From NCBI RefSeq assembly GCF_030272615.1, contig NC_081412.1, positions 478,846,157 through 478,910,156 on the forward strand: a stretch of DNA of 64,000 nt, read 5' to 3'. Source of the stretch: Cryptomeria japonica. Taxonomy: Eukaryota > Streptophyta > Pinopsida > Cupressales > Cupressaceae. Of this stretch, positions 34,183-46,439 are shown one piece after another. The notes under the pieces are model-generated. The model was not told the DNA's origin and did not search any database. It was given only the letters and a program-made list of their open reading frames with translations. Position 1 is the first letter of the stretch. Each line of letters opens with the position of its first letter. Made by a program: the position numbers and the translations under genes.

Positions 34183-35685
34183 TTATGTGAGAAGAGGATG
34201 GTTGCCTGGAAGTGGAGCTTCAGCCAACTGATCTGCAATGACTTGTCCCTTGATTGCCTTTCTGTCCACATATTCAATGTCAAACTTGCTTAAGAGTATG
34301 ACCCATTTGGCGGTTCTGCCAGTGAGAGCAGCTTTGGACAAGAGATATTTAAGTGGATCAATTTTAGCAATTAATTTTGTCTTATTATTTAGCATATAGT
34401 GTCATAGTTTCTGTGTGCTAAACACCAATGCCAAACATGCTCTTTCAATGGGGGTGTAATTGAGTTCATATCCTACCAACGTCTGACTAATGTAGTAAAT
34501 GGCGTGTTCCTTCCCTTGATCATCTGTTTGCGCCAATAATGCCCCCAATGCCACTGCAGTAGCACATATATACAAAATAAGAGGTTTTCCAGGGGCAGGA
34601 GGCATCAATACGGGAGGTGATGCTAGATATTCTTTTAATTTCTCAAAGGCCTTTTGACATAGGCAATCCCATTTAAATTTTGTGTCTTTACGCAACAGGT
34701 GTGCAAATGGATGGCACTTGTCTGCTAGCTGTGAAATGAAACGCCTGACAGACTGGAGTTTTCCCTGGAGACTGCGTAGTTGTCTGAGAGTTTTTGGCGG
34801 AGGCATTTCCATAATAGCTTTTACCTTTGCGGGATCAACCTCGATGCCTCTGCGGGAAACAATGAATCCTAGTAGTTTTCCCGATGTGATGCCAAACACA
34901 CACTTTTTGGGATTTAGGCGCAGCTTGTATTTTTCCAATCTTTCGAAGATCTGTTTTAGAATGGGGATGTGTTCTTGTCTTGTCTTGGATTTTCCTAGAA
35001 GATCATCCACGTAGTCCTCCATAATTTTGTGTCAGAAGTCATGAAAAATTGTTTTCATTGCACGTTGATACGTAGCTCCAGCATTTTTAAGGCCAAAAGG
35101 CATGACCCGGTAATAGAAGGTACCCCATGGTGTTGTGAATGCAGTTTTATGCTGATCCTCATCTGCTATCCTGATTTGGTTGTATCCAGAAAACCCATCC
35201 ATTAGCGATAACATTTCATGTCCTACTGTAAGGTCCACAATCATGTCTATATTGGGGAGCGAGAAATCATCTTTAGGACAAGCTATATTTAGATCTCGGA
35301 AATCTGTGCAGATGCGGATGCCCCCAGCAGGTTTGCCGACAGGTACAATGTTGGAGACCCATTCAGCATAATCTATTGGTTTGATAAATTCTGCGTCTAA
35401 CAACTTTTGAAGTTCCGCCTTGACCAGGAGTGCAATATGTGGGTGCATTTTACACAATTTTTGTTTTACAGGTTTTGCATCTGGGCGGACGGAGAGATTG
35501 TGAACCACCAAGGTAGGGTCCAACCCTGGCATATCGGAATAGGACCATGCAAAATTGATTTTTACCTCTCTCAGTAAGTTGATGAAGTCTTGTTTCTCGA
35601 TTTCTGTGAGGGATTTGGCAATGAGCACATTTTTCGGAATGACCTTGGTGCCCATGTTGATGTTGTCTGTTTCTTCTATCAACAA
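34183..35685 (-). pseudogene. pol: Gypsy-A reverse transcriptase and first RNase H
   Basis: One frame with stops at 35,032 and 34,402; another TAA at 34,183 separates it from the second RNase H. RT blocks seen are MHPHIALLVKAEL, WVSNIVPVGKP, CTDFRDLN, LMDGFSGYNQIRI, MPFGLKNAGATYQRAM and the catalytic YVDDLL (about 35,016-35,002). Thumb and connection follow (KLLGFIVSRRGIEVDPAK). The first RNase H (LYICATAVALGALLAQ) lacks the usual leading aspartate, as is common in Tat-lineage elements that gained a second RNase H. The 34,402 TGA and 34,183 TAA fit C-to-T at CGA and CAA. Confidence 0.93.
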
Positions 35686-35697
35686 ATTTGATTTGTC

Positions 35698-37615
35698 CTA
35701 TGGAAGGTAACCAATGGTAGGGAGGTCAAATCCCTCATCATCAAGTGCCTTTTCCAGGTTTTCACTTTCAGATATGCCCTTTGTTGTTATTTCTTGTTCA
35801 TCCAAAGGCGCCTTAGGGAGGTTTTCACCTAGGGAATCATATCTTTTTCTTTTATTATCTTTTTTGTGGCTAAGGGCATTGACTTGACTACCAAAGTATC
35901 CCTTTTCGTGTAGTTGAATACCCTCGATTCTGCTACAATCTTCCATATTTTGCACTGTTCGGAGAGCAATGAGAGCATTATCATCGACGCAGATATCTAA
36001 AGTGGGTTTGTCTCGTTGGCCCCAATCAATGAGTTCAGGATGGACAAGATGTAGCTCATGTGAAGTGGGAGGGGTTATGGGGGTGATGTTATTGATGTAA
36101 GTGTCCAAGAAGATATCTTTCTCATATTCATAAGGCATTTCATGGAATTCCTCTTCGTCAGCGCTTTCGATATCCGAAGAAGGACTAGAAGGCGCACCAA
36201 CAATAGTAATCTTAGGCACCGGGGTGTACCCCAAGCCTCTGTTGTATCTGTAGGAGATAGGATTTATGGGTGTTTTTCTTCCTTTCTCCTCTGGTCCCAG
36301 GCCGTGTCCTTTGTAACCCATTTTTTCAACTATGGCAGATGCTTTTGGGTACATTTCTTTGGATATTCTTGTTGGATCTTCATCTTCTTCCTGGTATAGC
36401 CATGAAGAGATATCTGCTTCGACGCTCTCGTTATCAAGTGGGCCCCATTGCTGGAAGGTAGTGTTTTGGCATTGCATGACTGGTTTTGGGTCCTTTTTTA
36501 TCTCTTTTGGTTTTCCAAATGACTTAGGAGAGAGAGGGAGGTTGCCTATTAATAAAACGTCCTCCAATTTGTATTCTCCACAGCCATTGTCCAAGATCTT
36601 GATTTGATTATCTGGCTGGGATGATGTGGAGGCAACATTTGATGTGTCAGATGGAGGAATTGGCGAGGGTCTATTTAGTGGGCAATGATATGGATGCTTC
36701 CCCTCTAATAGTTTGCAATATTGAAAAGGTTGGAGATCACCTTTGATAGTGATCACTCTTCCATTATAGGGGAATTTGATGTATTGGTGATAGGTGGAGG
36801 GTATGGCCTGCAAGGAATGAATCCATGGCCTCTCGAGGAGAATGTTGTAGGGGAGATCAAGATCTAGTACTTGGCAAAGGGTTTCAATTGTAATGGGGCC
36901 CACTTGAAGAGGTAAGGTGATCATGCCCTTTGAAATTCTTTCTGCATCATCATATGCTTTTATTGTGATCCTTCCTGACGTGTCTATCAGATCCTTAGAA
37001 AGTCCCAATCATTTTATTAATTTTGTATGTACATAGATTAACCCCGGATCCACCATCTATCACGATACATTTGACCTTATGCTTGTGGATGAGAGCTTCG
37101 ATGTGCAAAGGTTTATTATGGTCTTCATCTACGGGAGCATCTTTGGAGTTAAATACAATGTGCTGCTGGGCAGCAAGGTTTCCAATGAGGGCTTGGAATT
37201 GGGTGGCGTTGATGTTATCAAGAACACGTGATTGGAGAAGGGCTTGTTCCAAAATTTCTTTATGGACCGGGGAGGTCTTGAGAAGTTCCAAAATGGAGAT
37301 CTACGCAGGTGTCTTCCCAAGTTGATCAAGGAGGTCATATCGGCGGGTGGAAGACATGGGTGGGGGGTTTGGTGGGGGAGGGACTCCTTGGATGGTGACC
37401 CTTCCTTGACGTGTAGTTGCATTGCAATCATTCTGGAAATGGGAAGTGGAAGGCGTGGTGCCTTGAACGACTATCCTAGTAGGATTTGGTCTGCTTTGGG
37501 AAGAAGGAGAATTGAGTCCTTGGATGGTTATGACATTGACATGATTGTCTGCAGGTTCAATGCGACCTACTAAAAAATCAAAACCGGTTATGTGATTAGC
37601 GTAGTCATAACCCAT
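35698..37615 (-). pseudogene. pol: Gypsy-A protease with G-patch linker
   Basis: Minus strand from 37,615: a gag-pro linker (HVNVITIQGL, proline stretch GVPPPPNPPP), RYDLLDQLGKTPA, a TAG at 37,301, then a helical segment. The protease-like active site is VIDGGSGVNLC (about 37,066-37,031). A one-base shift occurs near 37,005. The protease end follows (CQVLDLDLPYNILLERPWIH). Downstream is a G-patch-like domain (MYPKASAIVEKMGYKGHGLG and RGLGYTP, about 36,355-36,215). A long acidic linker to RT includes VHPELIDWG. The active site has DGG rather than DSG or DTG, a form seen in plant gypsy elements. The stop at 35,698 fits CAG to TAG. Confidence 0.85.
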
Positions 37616-37689
37616 TGCGTTAGATGATGAGCCTTTTCCTTTATCATGATTCGGGAAGGGTTCCTAGTACATTTTGAGTTTGTCATTGT

Positions 37690-39605
37690 TATTACCGGGT
37701 TTTGCATTTGCTACTTCAACCTCACCTCTATCAATGAGATCTTGTATGTAGATCTTTCATACACTTTCATGTATCATGTCCCTTGATACGATGGTATTCA
37801 CAATACTCATTTTCATTATACCATCTCGGTTTAGGTTGATTGGGGTCAAATGGGCGAGTGATTGGAAAAACCACTACACCTGCTTGGACAAGTTTTTGAA
37901 ACACCACTTCAATAGGCTCAGCCAAAGGAGTGAAATCTCTTGGAGTCCTGTTATTCGATTGGGGTGGTCGTCCCTGGATTGAGACATTGTTGTGAGGTTT
38001 TTGGGATTGATTTTGGTTGTTGAATTGATGATTGTTGGTGGTGGATTTTGGGGGAGCGGCCACGGTTTGGACCCGCTTTGCATCAATTACGCCATCATTG
38101 ACCATATTTTTGTTTTTGGACCAGAATTTTGGCTTGTCGTTATAATAAGAGGAAGAACTTTGTGTTGATTTCTGGTAATGTTTCAAGGTTCCTTCCTCCA
38201 ACAAGACACGTTCGAGGGTGAGGCCCTTATCTATCAATTTTTGGAAGGGTTTGATACATTGAGATATTAAAGGTCTTGAAAGTTCAGGCACCAAGTTCTT
38301 TTGGAATAGCTCAATTTGATGTTGTTTTGGCATGTTCCACTAGAATTTCTTGATAAGATGTCGCCATCTTTGTAGGAAATTAGCGAAGGTTTCTCCGGGC
38401 CTTTGTTTTGTATTACATAAGTCCATCATAGAAACATCATTATCCATGTTGTATGCATGGTGAGCCACAAATTTTTCTGCCAAGTCTGGAAAAGAGACAA
38501 TGGAACCTCGTGGTAGAGATGAGAACCATGCCAGGGCGTCTCCAATGAGACTCTTGGGAAAGAGTCTGCAAAGATAAAGGTCACTATAGGAGACTTCCTG
38601 GCATAAGATGTGGAATTCTCAAACATGATCATGGGGGTCTCCTTTGCCTTCATACTTGGTGAATTTAGGAATCTCAAATCCTGGGGGATATGGTGCAACT
38701 GATATAGACGGGTCGTAAGGACAAGGGAAAAACTCTTCAAATGAGTAAGTTTTCCTTTTATTAGTCCTTTGTTTGATGTCCTTGATGATATTCTTCATGT
38801 CTTGAATTTCCTTGATGAGGTCTTGTTGTGGAATTTGATATTGATGAATTGTATTTGCCCCAAGAATTGGATGAACCAAAGAAGGTGCACCACCACCAAT
38901 ATAGTGATATGATGAGGAGGTGGGAACATGGGATGTGATGACCGATGTTGCTGGGGTTTGAGTGACAGTTGGTTGTGGTCCGCAAACAGTTGTGACAGGA
39001 TTGAATACGGCCCGGATAAAATTTGCGACATTGTTGGGAGGAAGGGAAGTTTGTGGAATAGAAATTTGTGGTTGAATAGAAGGAGGTGGTATAGAAGTTT
39101 GTTGGAGAATGGATGAGATCGGATTTGATAGTGGTATGGATGGTAAGGAGGAAGAAGGTGGGATGGAGACCATGGTGGGAGGTACCACGGGTGGCATTGA
39201 TTGAGCTTGGATGATTGATGGGGCTGCAATTGATTGAGTTTGAATAGTAGGTGCAGCACTTTGTGTGGGAGCGAGGTCTCCTTGTGGTTGTTGGGTGAGA
39301 GCGGATCTATTAAATTCAGGCAGAAGTTGAGCTCCATGTTCAAGGAGAGTTTTCAGAAGTGCAGTAGGATTGTGTTTAATAAACTTTTCCATCATCTCTT
39401 GGTTATAAGAATCCGCTAGGAAAGTTTGCACTTCCGGATAAAGTTCATCTTGGTTAACCATGTCAAGATTTTGACTTTGATCTTGATCGTTAGGTTGCCC
39501 ACTTTGTGTATGATCTTGCGTGGGATCTTCATATAGGACATCAATGTCCGGCATGCCATATTGTTGTTCAGCCATCTTTTTCTTTTGGGATTGAGTTCTG
39601 ACCAT
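37690..39605 (-). pseudogene. gag: Gypsy-A gag
   Basis: Minus strand from ATG 39,605 (MVRTQSQKKKMAEQQYG). A long Gln/Pro/Ser-rich N-terminal region is followed by the retrotransposon gag domain (YPPGFEIPKFTKYEGKGDPHDHV, then ALAWFSSLPRGSI and GETFANFLQRWR). Stops are at 38,619 (TGA) and 38,340 (TAG) in an otherwise open frame. The nucleic-acid-binding motif is CEYHRIKGHDT, with a further stop at 37,767 before KCMK. This is a CX2HX4HX4C form rather than CCHC, as in Gypsy-C and many plant gypsy gags. A frameshift follows before 37,615. Confidence 0.9.
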
Positions 39606-40012
39606 ACACGATATTTGTGATGAAAGGATTTAAGAAAGTTGAGGATGAAAGGACTTGAGAAATTTGTGATGAAAGGATTTAAGGAATTTGAGGATGAAAG
39701 GACTTAAGAAATTTGTGATGAAAGGATTTGAGAAATTTGAGGATGAAAGGACTTAAGAAATTTGTGATGAAAGGATTTGAGAATTTTGAGGATGAAAAGA
39801 CTTGAGAAAATTGTGATAAAAGGATTCAGGATGAAAAGACTTGAGAAATTTGTGATGAAAGGATTTAAGAAATTTGTGATGAAAGGACTTAAGAAATTTC
39901 TGATGAAAGGACTTGAGAAATTTGTGATGAAAAAAGAAAATTTAAGAAATTTCCGGATGAAAAGACTTGAGAAATTTGTGATGAAAGGATTTAAGAAATT
40001 TGAGGATGATTG
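39606..40012. repeat. ~24-bp minisatellite in the Gypsy-A leader
   Basis: About 16 units of the type GTGATGAAAGGATTTAAGAAATTT, alternating with GAGGATGAAAGGACTTGAGAAATTT, start immediately upstream of the gag ATG. On the minus strand the units encode repeated PFITNFLN-like octads, but nothing suggests translation. It lies in the 5' leader of the element. Confidence 0.9.
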
Positions 40013-41280
40013 ATGAAGAAGGTATGGTAGTGATGGTTTAGAAGAAACTTGATAACTAGGTTGTCTTTGACATGAATACGACTTAATGGAGGATCGATTT
40101 GAATGGCAAGTTGTATGAAGGGATATGACCACCCTGATTTGGATGATAGTTGGTGTTTCAAAGGACAAACTTGAATGTTGATGGAGATGACGGACTCTTA
40201 GCTTCTCTCTTAGGCTTATGAAAAATGGGACGGACATAGTTTTGACGCAATTTTGGACTTTGTGTGGGTAATGACTTGGACAATTGTTTGTGTCTTGACA
40301 AATATTTTTGCAAAGTGTTTGGGGATAGTGATGTGTTTTTAGTCTACTCTTGGCAAGTATGTATCAAACAAAGCAAACACAGTGATCAAATGCATAGTAT
40401 ATCAAAGACATTCATGCTCATATACAACATTCTTAAGGCTGGCAAGGACAATAGTCATTGAATCCCAATTGGTTTCCCATCTATGCTTACCCAGAGCAGA
40501 CACTTAGATGCTTGACCCCACTGGCTCCCCTCCACGACACTCACTTCTCGAGGCAGCCAAGCATCAATTCCCATGAAAACTCCTCATGGTGAACTTTGTG
40601 TCTCTACTAAGGGCCGTAAGAATATGGGTCGCTTCAGAGGTCCGACCTCCTACACCAATGACTAGAAGGTTTTTGGCCACTATGAACAAGGTGTTTAGTA
40701 AGTCTTCCCGTTAGGAGCTACCCTTCGAAGTTGTGCAAGCGCAGTTGAGGCCTATAGCCCAATGAAGCACCAAGAACTTAGTAGTCACGCAAGCATGATT
40801 GAGATCTCTAGGATCCTACTAAGCACCCAATGTGAGAGTGAACTCTCATATAGCCCCAACCATTAACCCTTTCGTAGTCAATGGCCTATTTATTATAGTG
40901 AGTTGGGAACCCCAGGTCCGGGTGTACTCACTTGGGTTGTTCCCCTCTTACCTTCTCAAAGAGCAAGTTGGGAGGGCAGGCCCGCTAGAGGTAAACACAC
41001 AATCAAACAAGAAAAGGTTGGAGGGTCTGTATTTTTGATCGTCTAGTAAGACGAGAGCATACTTTCCTACCTTTACGCTTTTCTTAAAGTCACATAAGAC
41101 AATGGTTCATTCCATTTTAATTAATATCTAGGTGCCTAATTTAAATAAATGCACAATATTTGGTTGAATCAGCTAGGCAACCTGCAAAACCACTTGATTA
41201 GTAGTTTGAAAAATGGAGTCTTCAAAAAGCATCCTGCAAAACAACTTGATTAGTAGTTTGGAAAAACAGAGTCTTCAACA
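40013..41280 (-). other. Gypsy-A 5' leader, no gene
   Basis: About 1.27 kb without a supported ORF. The region 40,480-41,030 is comparatively GC-rich, and its general style (CTCCC, GAGAGTG and 'TTTTGATCGT' words) resembles the Gypsy-C leader at 45,780-46,170. No primer-binding site or 5' LTR could be identified, and the TGTAGACAC LTR start seen at 30,575 does not recur here. Confidence 0.4.
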
Positions 41281-41741
41281 AGCGTCCTGCAAAAAACAAC
41301 AAAATGACAAAAATATTAATTTTTTTGATTTTTTGGGAATGAATAGAAAAACATGAATAAAAACTTTTTTACTAATGACAAATGTGGATTTGAAGAAAGC
41401 TTTGATGGGTAAATGGGGTTTGACTAGGTTTTTGCCACTTTCCAAGGGATAGGCAAGTGAAAAATGGGGATTTTGGAGGAGAGATGAAGGAATGGGAAAA
41501 TTTGTCCAAGAGGGACAAAGAAGCAAAAGTTGGAGATGGATAATATGAGAAAAATTTGGAGGTGATTGGATAAAAGGGGAAGGAGTTATGACAAACCCTA
41601 AAAATAGAGAAATATGAGATTTTGGGCTTCAAAAAGTGGATTTTTTGGATAAGGCCTCCAAGGAAGGAAATGTGGAAAATGGCAATGCGGAGAATCTAGT
41701 GAAGTTTGGAGGAAAATGGAGTTGAGATAAAGAAGATATGG
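41281..41741. other. Unassigned segment before the 27-bp repeats
   Basis: AT-rich sequence without recognised domains. The minus-strand ORFs lack motifs. It separates the Gypsy-A leader from the Gypsy-C gag end and may hold the junction of the two elements. Confidence 0.35.
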
Positions 41742-42020
41742 TGAAACCCTAAATTTAACAGAGCAAACAGAAACCCTCGATTTACCAGAGCAGACAGAAA
41801 CCCTAGATTTAACAGAGCAAATGGAAACCCTAGATTTAACAAAACAAACAGAAACCCTGGATTTAACAAAGCAAATGGAAACCCTAGATTTAACAGAGCA
41901 GACAGAAACCCTGGATTTAACAGAGCAAACAGAAACCCTAGATTTAATAGAATAGACAGAAACCCTGGATTTAACAGAGCAAACAGAAACCCCAGATTTA
42001 ACAGAACAAAAATCCTAGAT
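41742..42020. repeat. 27-bp minisatellite (about ten units)
   Basis: Repeated units of TTTAACAGAGCAAACAGAAACCCTAGA type. On the minus strand each unit is nine codons (FLFALLNPG/FLSALLNLG), directly continuing the Gypsy-C reading frame after LQKTPAHI. They therefore interrupt or replace the protease that follows the equivalent GKTPA in Gypsy-A. Confidence 0.9.
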
Positions 42021-43850
42021 TTGATATGTGCGGGGGTTTTCTGCAATTGATCTACTATGTTATACTGCCTCAAGTTAGATGTTGCATTATTTGTCACACC
42101 AGGGAATGTTACCTTAGCCTTACTTCAAGTAATGGCATGTGTTGGTTCTGCTAGCATTTTCTCTTTGACGATAATGATGTTTACTACATTATCGTAGGCG
42201 TGAGCATAGTTAACTTTTGCTTTCCCTTTGTCATTTTGAGTATTTGATGTTTCACCTTTTTCATAATTGGGCAGTGGATTTTTGAAGGTCGTATGTGATT
42301 CATTTATTTTGTGCCCATCCACTGTGATAGCCTTATTGTCTATTAAACCTTGAATAACATTATTAATTCTTTGACAATCATTGGTCTGATGCCCTTTGTT
42401 CCGATGAAACTCACAGAAATGATTATCGTTCCACCAACTTGGTTTAATTTTGGGCTCAAAATCTCTTGCTTCTAGTAATGTGATTAATTTGTTCACAAAA
42501 AGAGTTTTTAAAGATGATTGCAATGGTTCACCAATGTTGGTAAATTTTCAGTGCATATTGGGAAAGAATGACTTTTGTTTATTGTTCTTGTCCTGATTAC
42601 TCACCGGTGCTCTACTTGATAGATTGAAAATAGGATATTATGGTTTAACGTTACTGTCACCTACTCTATCATTCACAATATTTATGTTTCTTGTCCAAAA
42701 TTTTGGTTTATCATTATTGTTATTGTTGTTATTGTTGTTATTGTTGAAGGAGTTTGACGAATTGTTTTCTTCTTTATAGAGTTTCAATTCTCCTTTCTTA
42801 ACCATAGCATCCTCTATTTTAAGGCCATTTTCAATTATTTTTGTAAAACTAGGAGGACATTGTAACTTGATTCTATAACTCATTTCACTCGTGAGGTTAT
42901 CGATAAATATATCCATCTTTTTTTATCAGGTACTGGTTTAGGATATTTGTTGAATAAACGTCTCCATCTCCACAAGAAGGTCATGAAAGTCTATCCACTC
43001 TTTTGTTTAATATTACACAAATCCAACATAGTTATCTCATGATGTATGTTGTAAGAGTATTATAAAATGAATTTGTTTACAAGCTCTTCAAATGATCTAA
43101 TCCCAGGTGGTAATTTAGAAAACCATTCCATTGATTGTCCACTCAAACTTCTAGAGAATATCCACATGAGATATGTTTCATTATGAGTGAAATCCATGCT
43201 CATTTTGTAGATCTCTCTGATGTGATCTTGTGGATCAGTTTTCCCATCTATTTATCATACTTTGTGATTTCACAATGTTGTGGAAATGGTACCATCTTCA
43301 AACTTTTGTCAAAGGGATATGGACAAATGTCTTCTAAAGAATGTCTCTTGGCACTTGTTCTATTTTGCATATCCTGAATCTATTGTTGTAGAGTTTGTAT
43401 TTGTTGAGTGAGATTTAAAAAGAGGATCATCAACATGATTTATCCTCATATCATCATGATTTCTTCTTGTATCATCACGAGTCCTTCTTTTGTCATCATT
43501 AGTTCTTCGTGTGTCCTCATGAGTTCTTATGTCGTCATAAGTTCTTTGTCTGTCCTCAAGAGTTCTTGTGTCATCTTTCCTACAATTGAGAGTTTCCTCA
43601 TTTTGCTCATTGTCATTGTAAGTGTCACTTGATCCTTCCTTTTGTCTTAAGTTTTTTATGTCAAATCTTGGGGAAGTTTACCACCAAATTTTGCTAACAT
43701 TAGGAAGTATTTTTCTTTTTCACCCTCTAATATCTTCTCCAAGAATTTATCAAATTTAGGATCTTGTTGGATTTCTCTGATGTGTTGATCACTTATCTCT
43801 TCTTCTATTTCATTTCCTTGTGCCATTTCCTCATGATCTTCTGGCATTTC
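42021..43850 (-). pseudogene. gag: Gypsy-C gag
   Basis: The minus strand starts about 43,847 (MPEDHEEMAQGNEIEEE), an acidic N-terminal part. The gag domain at about 43,330-42,930 shows LEDICPYPFDKSL, SGQSMEWFSKLPPGIRSFEELV and LDLCNIKQKSG. It continues with IDNLTSEMSYRI, a poly-asparagine run and NDKPKFW. The knuckle is CEFHRNKGHQTNDC (CX2HX4HX4C) near 42,430-42,390. The end reads NIVDQLQKTPAHI at about 42,060-42,020, matching DLLDQLGKTPA of Gypsy-A. Several stops and shifts break it. Pol of this element is not contiguous; Gypsy-D (19,146-29,557) could be its displaced downstream part, but I cannot show this. Confidence 0.85.
42709..42748. repeat. Trinucleotide repeat encoding poly-Asn in gag
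   Basis: TTATTGTTG-type triplets on the plus strand translate on the minus strand to a run of about 12 asparagines inside the Gypsy-C gag. It is a simple microsatellite expansion in a disordered region. Confidence 0.85.
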
Positions 43851-44634
43851 AAGTGTTTCTATTTCTATTTCTTTGATTTTTCATCTCAGAGCCCTAGTTA
43901 AAACGGGCATACATGTGTTTTGAATGTTTTGCGAGGTTTTGATTTCCTACAATGTGTCTCAATAAGTGATCAATTATTGAGGTAAATAGGATAAATTTAT
44001 ATGACTACTTCTATTGAGCAATTGAGACAACTCTGATCTTTGTTGTAAGGCCTGCGTTCTCAAAGGTTCATTGTCAAACTCGTTTCCACGACCACGTAGA
44101 TAATAACAATACCAGTGTAAGAATACATGATGTTTCAATAAGAGTTTGCAATTGATGTAGAGAAATATTTTCTTTCTCAAGATCGCTTTTTGACTAAGCT
44201 TCCTCTTTTTCAAACAACACGAAATGGTCATTCAAGTATTTGCGAGTTTGCAAGTTTTTCGATCCTAGTTTGGAGTGCAAATTTTATGATTTTATATGAC
44301 CAAGTTCAATAGGAATGATATATACTATGATAGAGAATGAGGTTAGTTTGACCAAGCATTGTAGTTTCGTGATAAAGGATGATAGATCCTAATGAGAAAC
44401 TATGTTTGAGAGATCAGTTTATCAAACAAAATGTGATGATGCACTTTGAGATGTTGGATCTTGAACTTGTTGGAGATGAATACTTAAAAACTTTAGTGTG
44501 TCTAGCTTTGAATCTGCTTTGATAGAAGATAACTTGACTGAGCACCCCGAGAAGATGCCCTGATTGCTATGTTTGACTGCCTAATAAATGGGTTGTTTTT
44601 GTTTTTTGATTTTGGTGCAGTTTACCAGAAACTC

Positions 44635-44835
44635 TGACAAAATGACCAAAAACATTGCTATATTGACCAGGAACACTACTATACTGACTTAAAAAACTAA
44701 CAAAATGACCAAAAATGCTGACAAAATGACAAAAAATGCTGACAAAATGACCAAAAACGCTGACAAAATGACCAAAAACGCTAACAAAATGACCAAAAAT
44801 ACTACTATATTGACCAGAAACGTTGTTGTTTGGAT
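44635..44835. repeat. 21-bp minisatellite, block 1
   Basis: Units of AAAATGACCAAAAATGCTGAC repeat about eight times with drift. They resemble block 2 if aligned on CTGAC, suggesting a common origin. Confidence 0.88.
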
Positions 44836-44989
44836 TGAAAATGCTTTGGTACTAACCAAAAATGCTATAAAATTGACCAGGAACACTACTACTCACTAGA
44901 AATGTTGTTTTTTGAACCAAAAATGCTATTTTGCAATTTAGTGACAATTGATTTTCAAACTCAGACAATTGATGTTTAGACCTAGAAAG

Positions 44990-45548
44990 TGCAAACTTGG
45001 AGAGATAATGTTGAAACATGAGCAAGCTGACATTGAAACCAAGAGAGCTGAAGTTTAGACCAAGAGAGTTGGCGTTTGGACCGTAAGAGCTGACGTTTGG
45101 ACTAAAAGAGTTGACGTTTGGACTAAAAGAGCTAACGTTTGGACTAAAAGAGCTGACGTTTGGACTAAAAGAGCTCATGTTTGGACTGAGAGAGCTACTA
45201 TTTGGAGAGCTAATGTTTGAAGCAAAAGAGTTGATGTTTGGACCGAAAGAGATAACGTTTGGACTGTAAGAGCTAACATTTGGATCATAAGAGCTAACGT
45301 TTGAACCGAAAGAGCTACTATTTGGACCAAAAGAGCTACTATTTGGACTGAAAGAGCTACTATTTGGATTGAAAAAGCTAATGTTTTGGCTGAAAGAGTT
45401 GTTGTTTGGACCGAAAGAGCTACTATTTTGACTAAAAGAGTTGTTGTTTGGACATAAGGAGTTTTTGTTTGGACCGAAAAAGATATTGTTTGGACCGAAA
45501 GAGCCATTGTTTGGATCGAAAGAGCTATTGTTTGGACTGAAGGAGCTA
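44990..45548. repeat. 21-bp minisatellite, block 2
   Basis: More than 20 units of AGAGCTGACGTTTGGACTAAA type. On the minus strand they encode a seven-residue repeat (SVQTLAL-like) across two overlapping ORFs (45,693-45,175 and 45,178-44,852). Whether this is ever translated is unknown. Confidence 0.9.
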
Positions 45549-46439
45549 ATCTGTTGTGAAACTTGTAAACTTGACAGTTTGAAGTTTGAGTTTGCAATTT
45601 TGGAGGAGTTTTAATGAATGATATCTTGACGTGATTTACAAACACAGAAGCCAGATTATCTTTGTCCCAAAGGACACATAAAGTGTTGTTCAAGAAGCTT
45701 TAAAGAAAGCCCAAGTTTTCACGGGTTTTGAACAATTGAAAACACACCATTCAGTCTATCTTAAGGAGATTGGCTTCATTATTAGTTCTCAACCCACACT
45801 TGGTACCCTATCAACTCACACAGCCTTGTCACCCCCTAAAGGGCGCCCATTTTTTTGCCTTTGCGAGAGCTAGTGGAGTCTTGTTATGAGCCTAGCAATA
45901 AGGTCTCAAAAGGGGATTTCGCATATATTCTCAAGCGGGACATATGGTGAGTGTCTTCGGGAGAGATTATTCCCCCTCCCTGCACTGAGAAGATAATAAT
46001 GTTCGGAGGTAAACGAGGTAGCTTCTAATTTTAATTGGAACTAGTAAGGGATCTGTTCAGCACGTCGGGGTATAAACTCAATTAAGAGGTCTCCCAACCT
46101 TGAAAACCAATGTTTGATATACCTGAAGGTACAGAGGAGAGATATTCCCTGTGTGTGAAAATTTGATCGTATTTGTATCTAGAATACACAACACTTTAAT
46201 TAAGTCATTAGATGTATGGTTAGTAAATCAATCAATAATGAATAATAAACCATCACAAAGCGACCTATTGCCTTCTAGTAGATGCGAGTTTAGTCTTGCT
46301 CTCAGATTTTTATATGCAATACCAGTGACTAGACAACACCTAAACAAAGGATTTAATTTATATGAGTATGAAATTGAGCTAAATGGATGCAATATTAAGC
46401 TAGATGAATGCAAGATATGCAGTATTAATGAATATTAGG

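Noticed and set aside
39777-40013. Repetitive ORF (MKGFKKF-like) in the Gypsy-A leader
   Set aside because: It is an open reading through a 24-bp minisatellite; frames are open on both strands simply because the unit is a multiple of three.
41275-41632. A 5' LTR of Gypsy-A
   Set aside because: The segment does not match the 3' LTR (29,560-30,575), and the TGTAGACAC start is absent, so I left it unassigned.
44705-44899. ORF of repeated MTKNADK units
   Set aside because: It arises from the 21-bp minisatellite and has no start context or relative in other copies.
45835-45850. GGGCGCC as the gypsy primer-binding site
   Set aside because: It is not adjacent to any LTR end I can define and matches only a few bases of known tRNA 3' ends.
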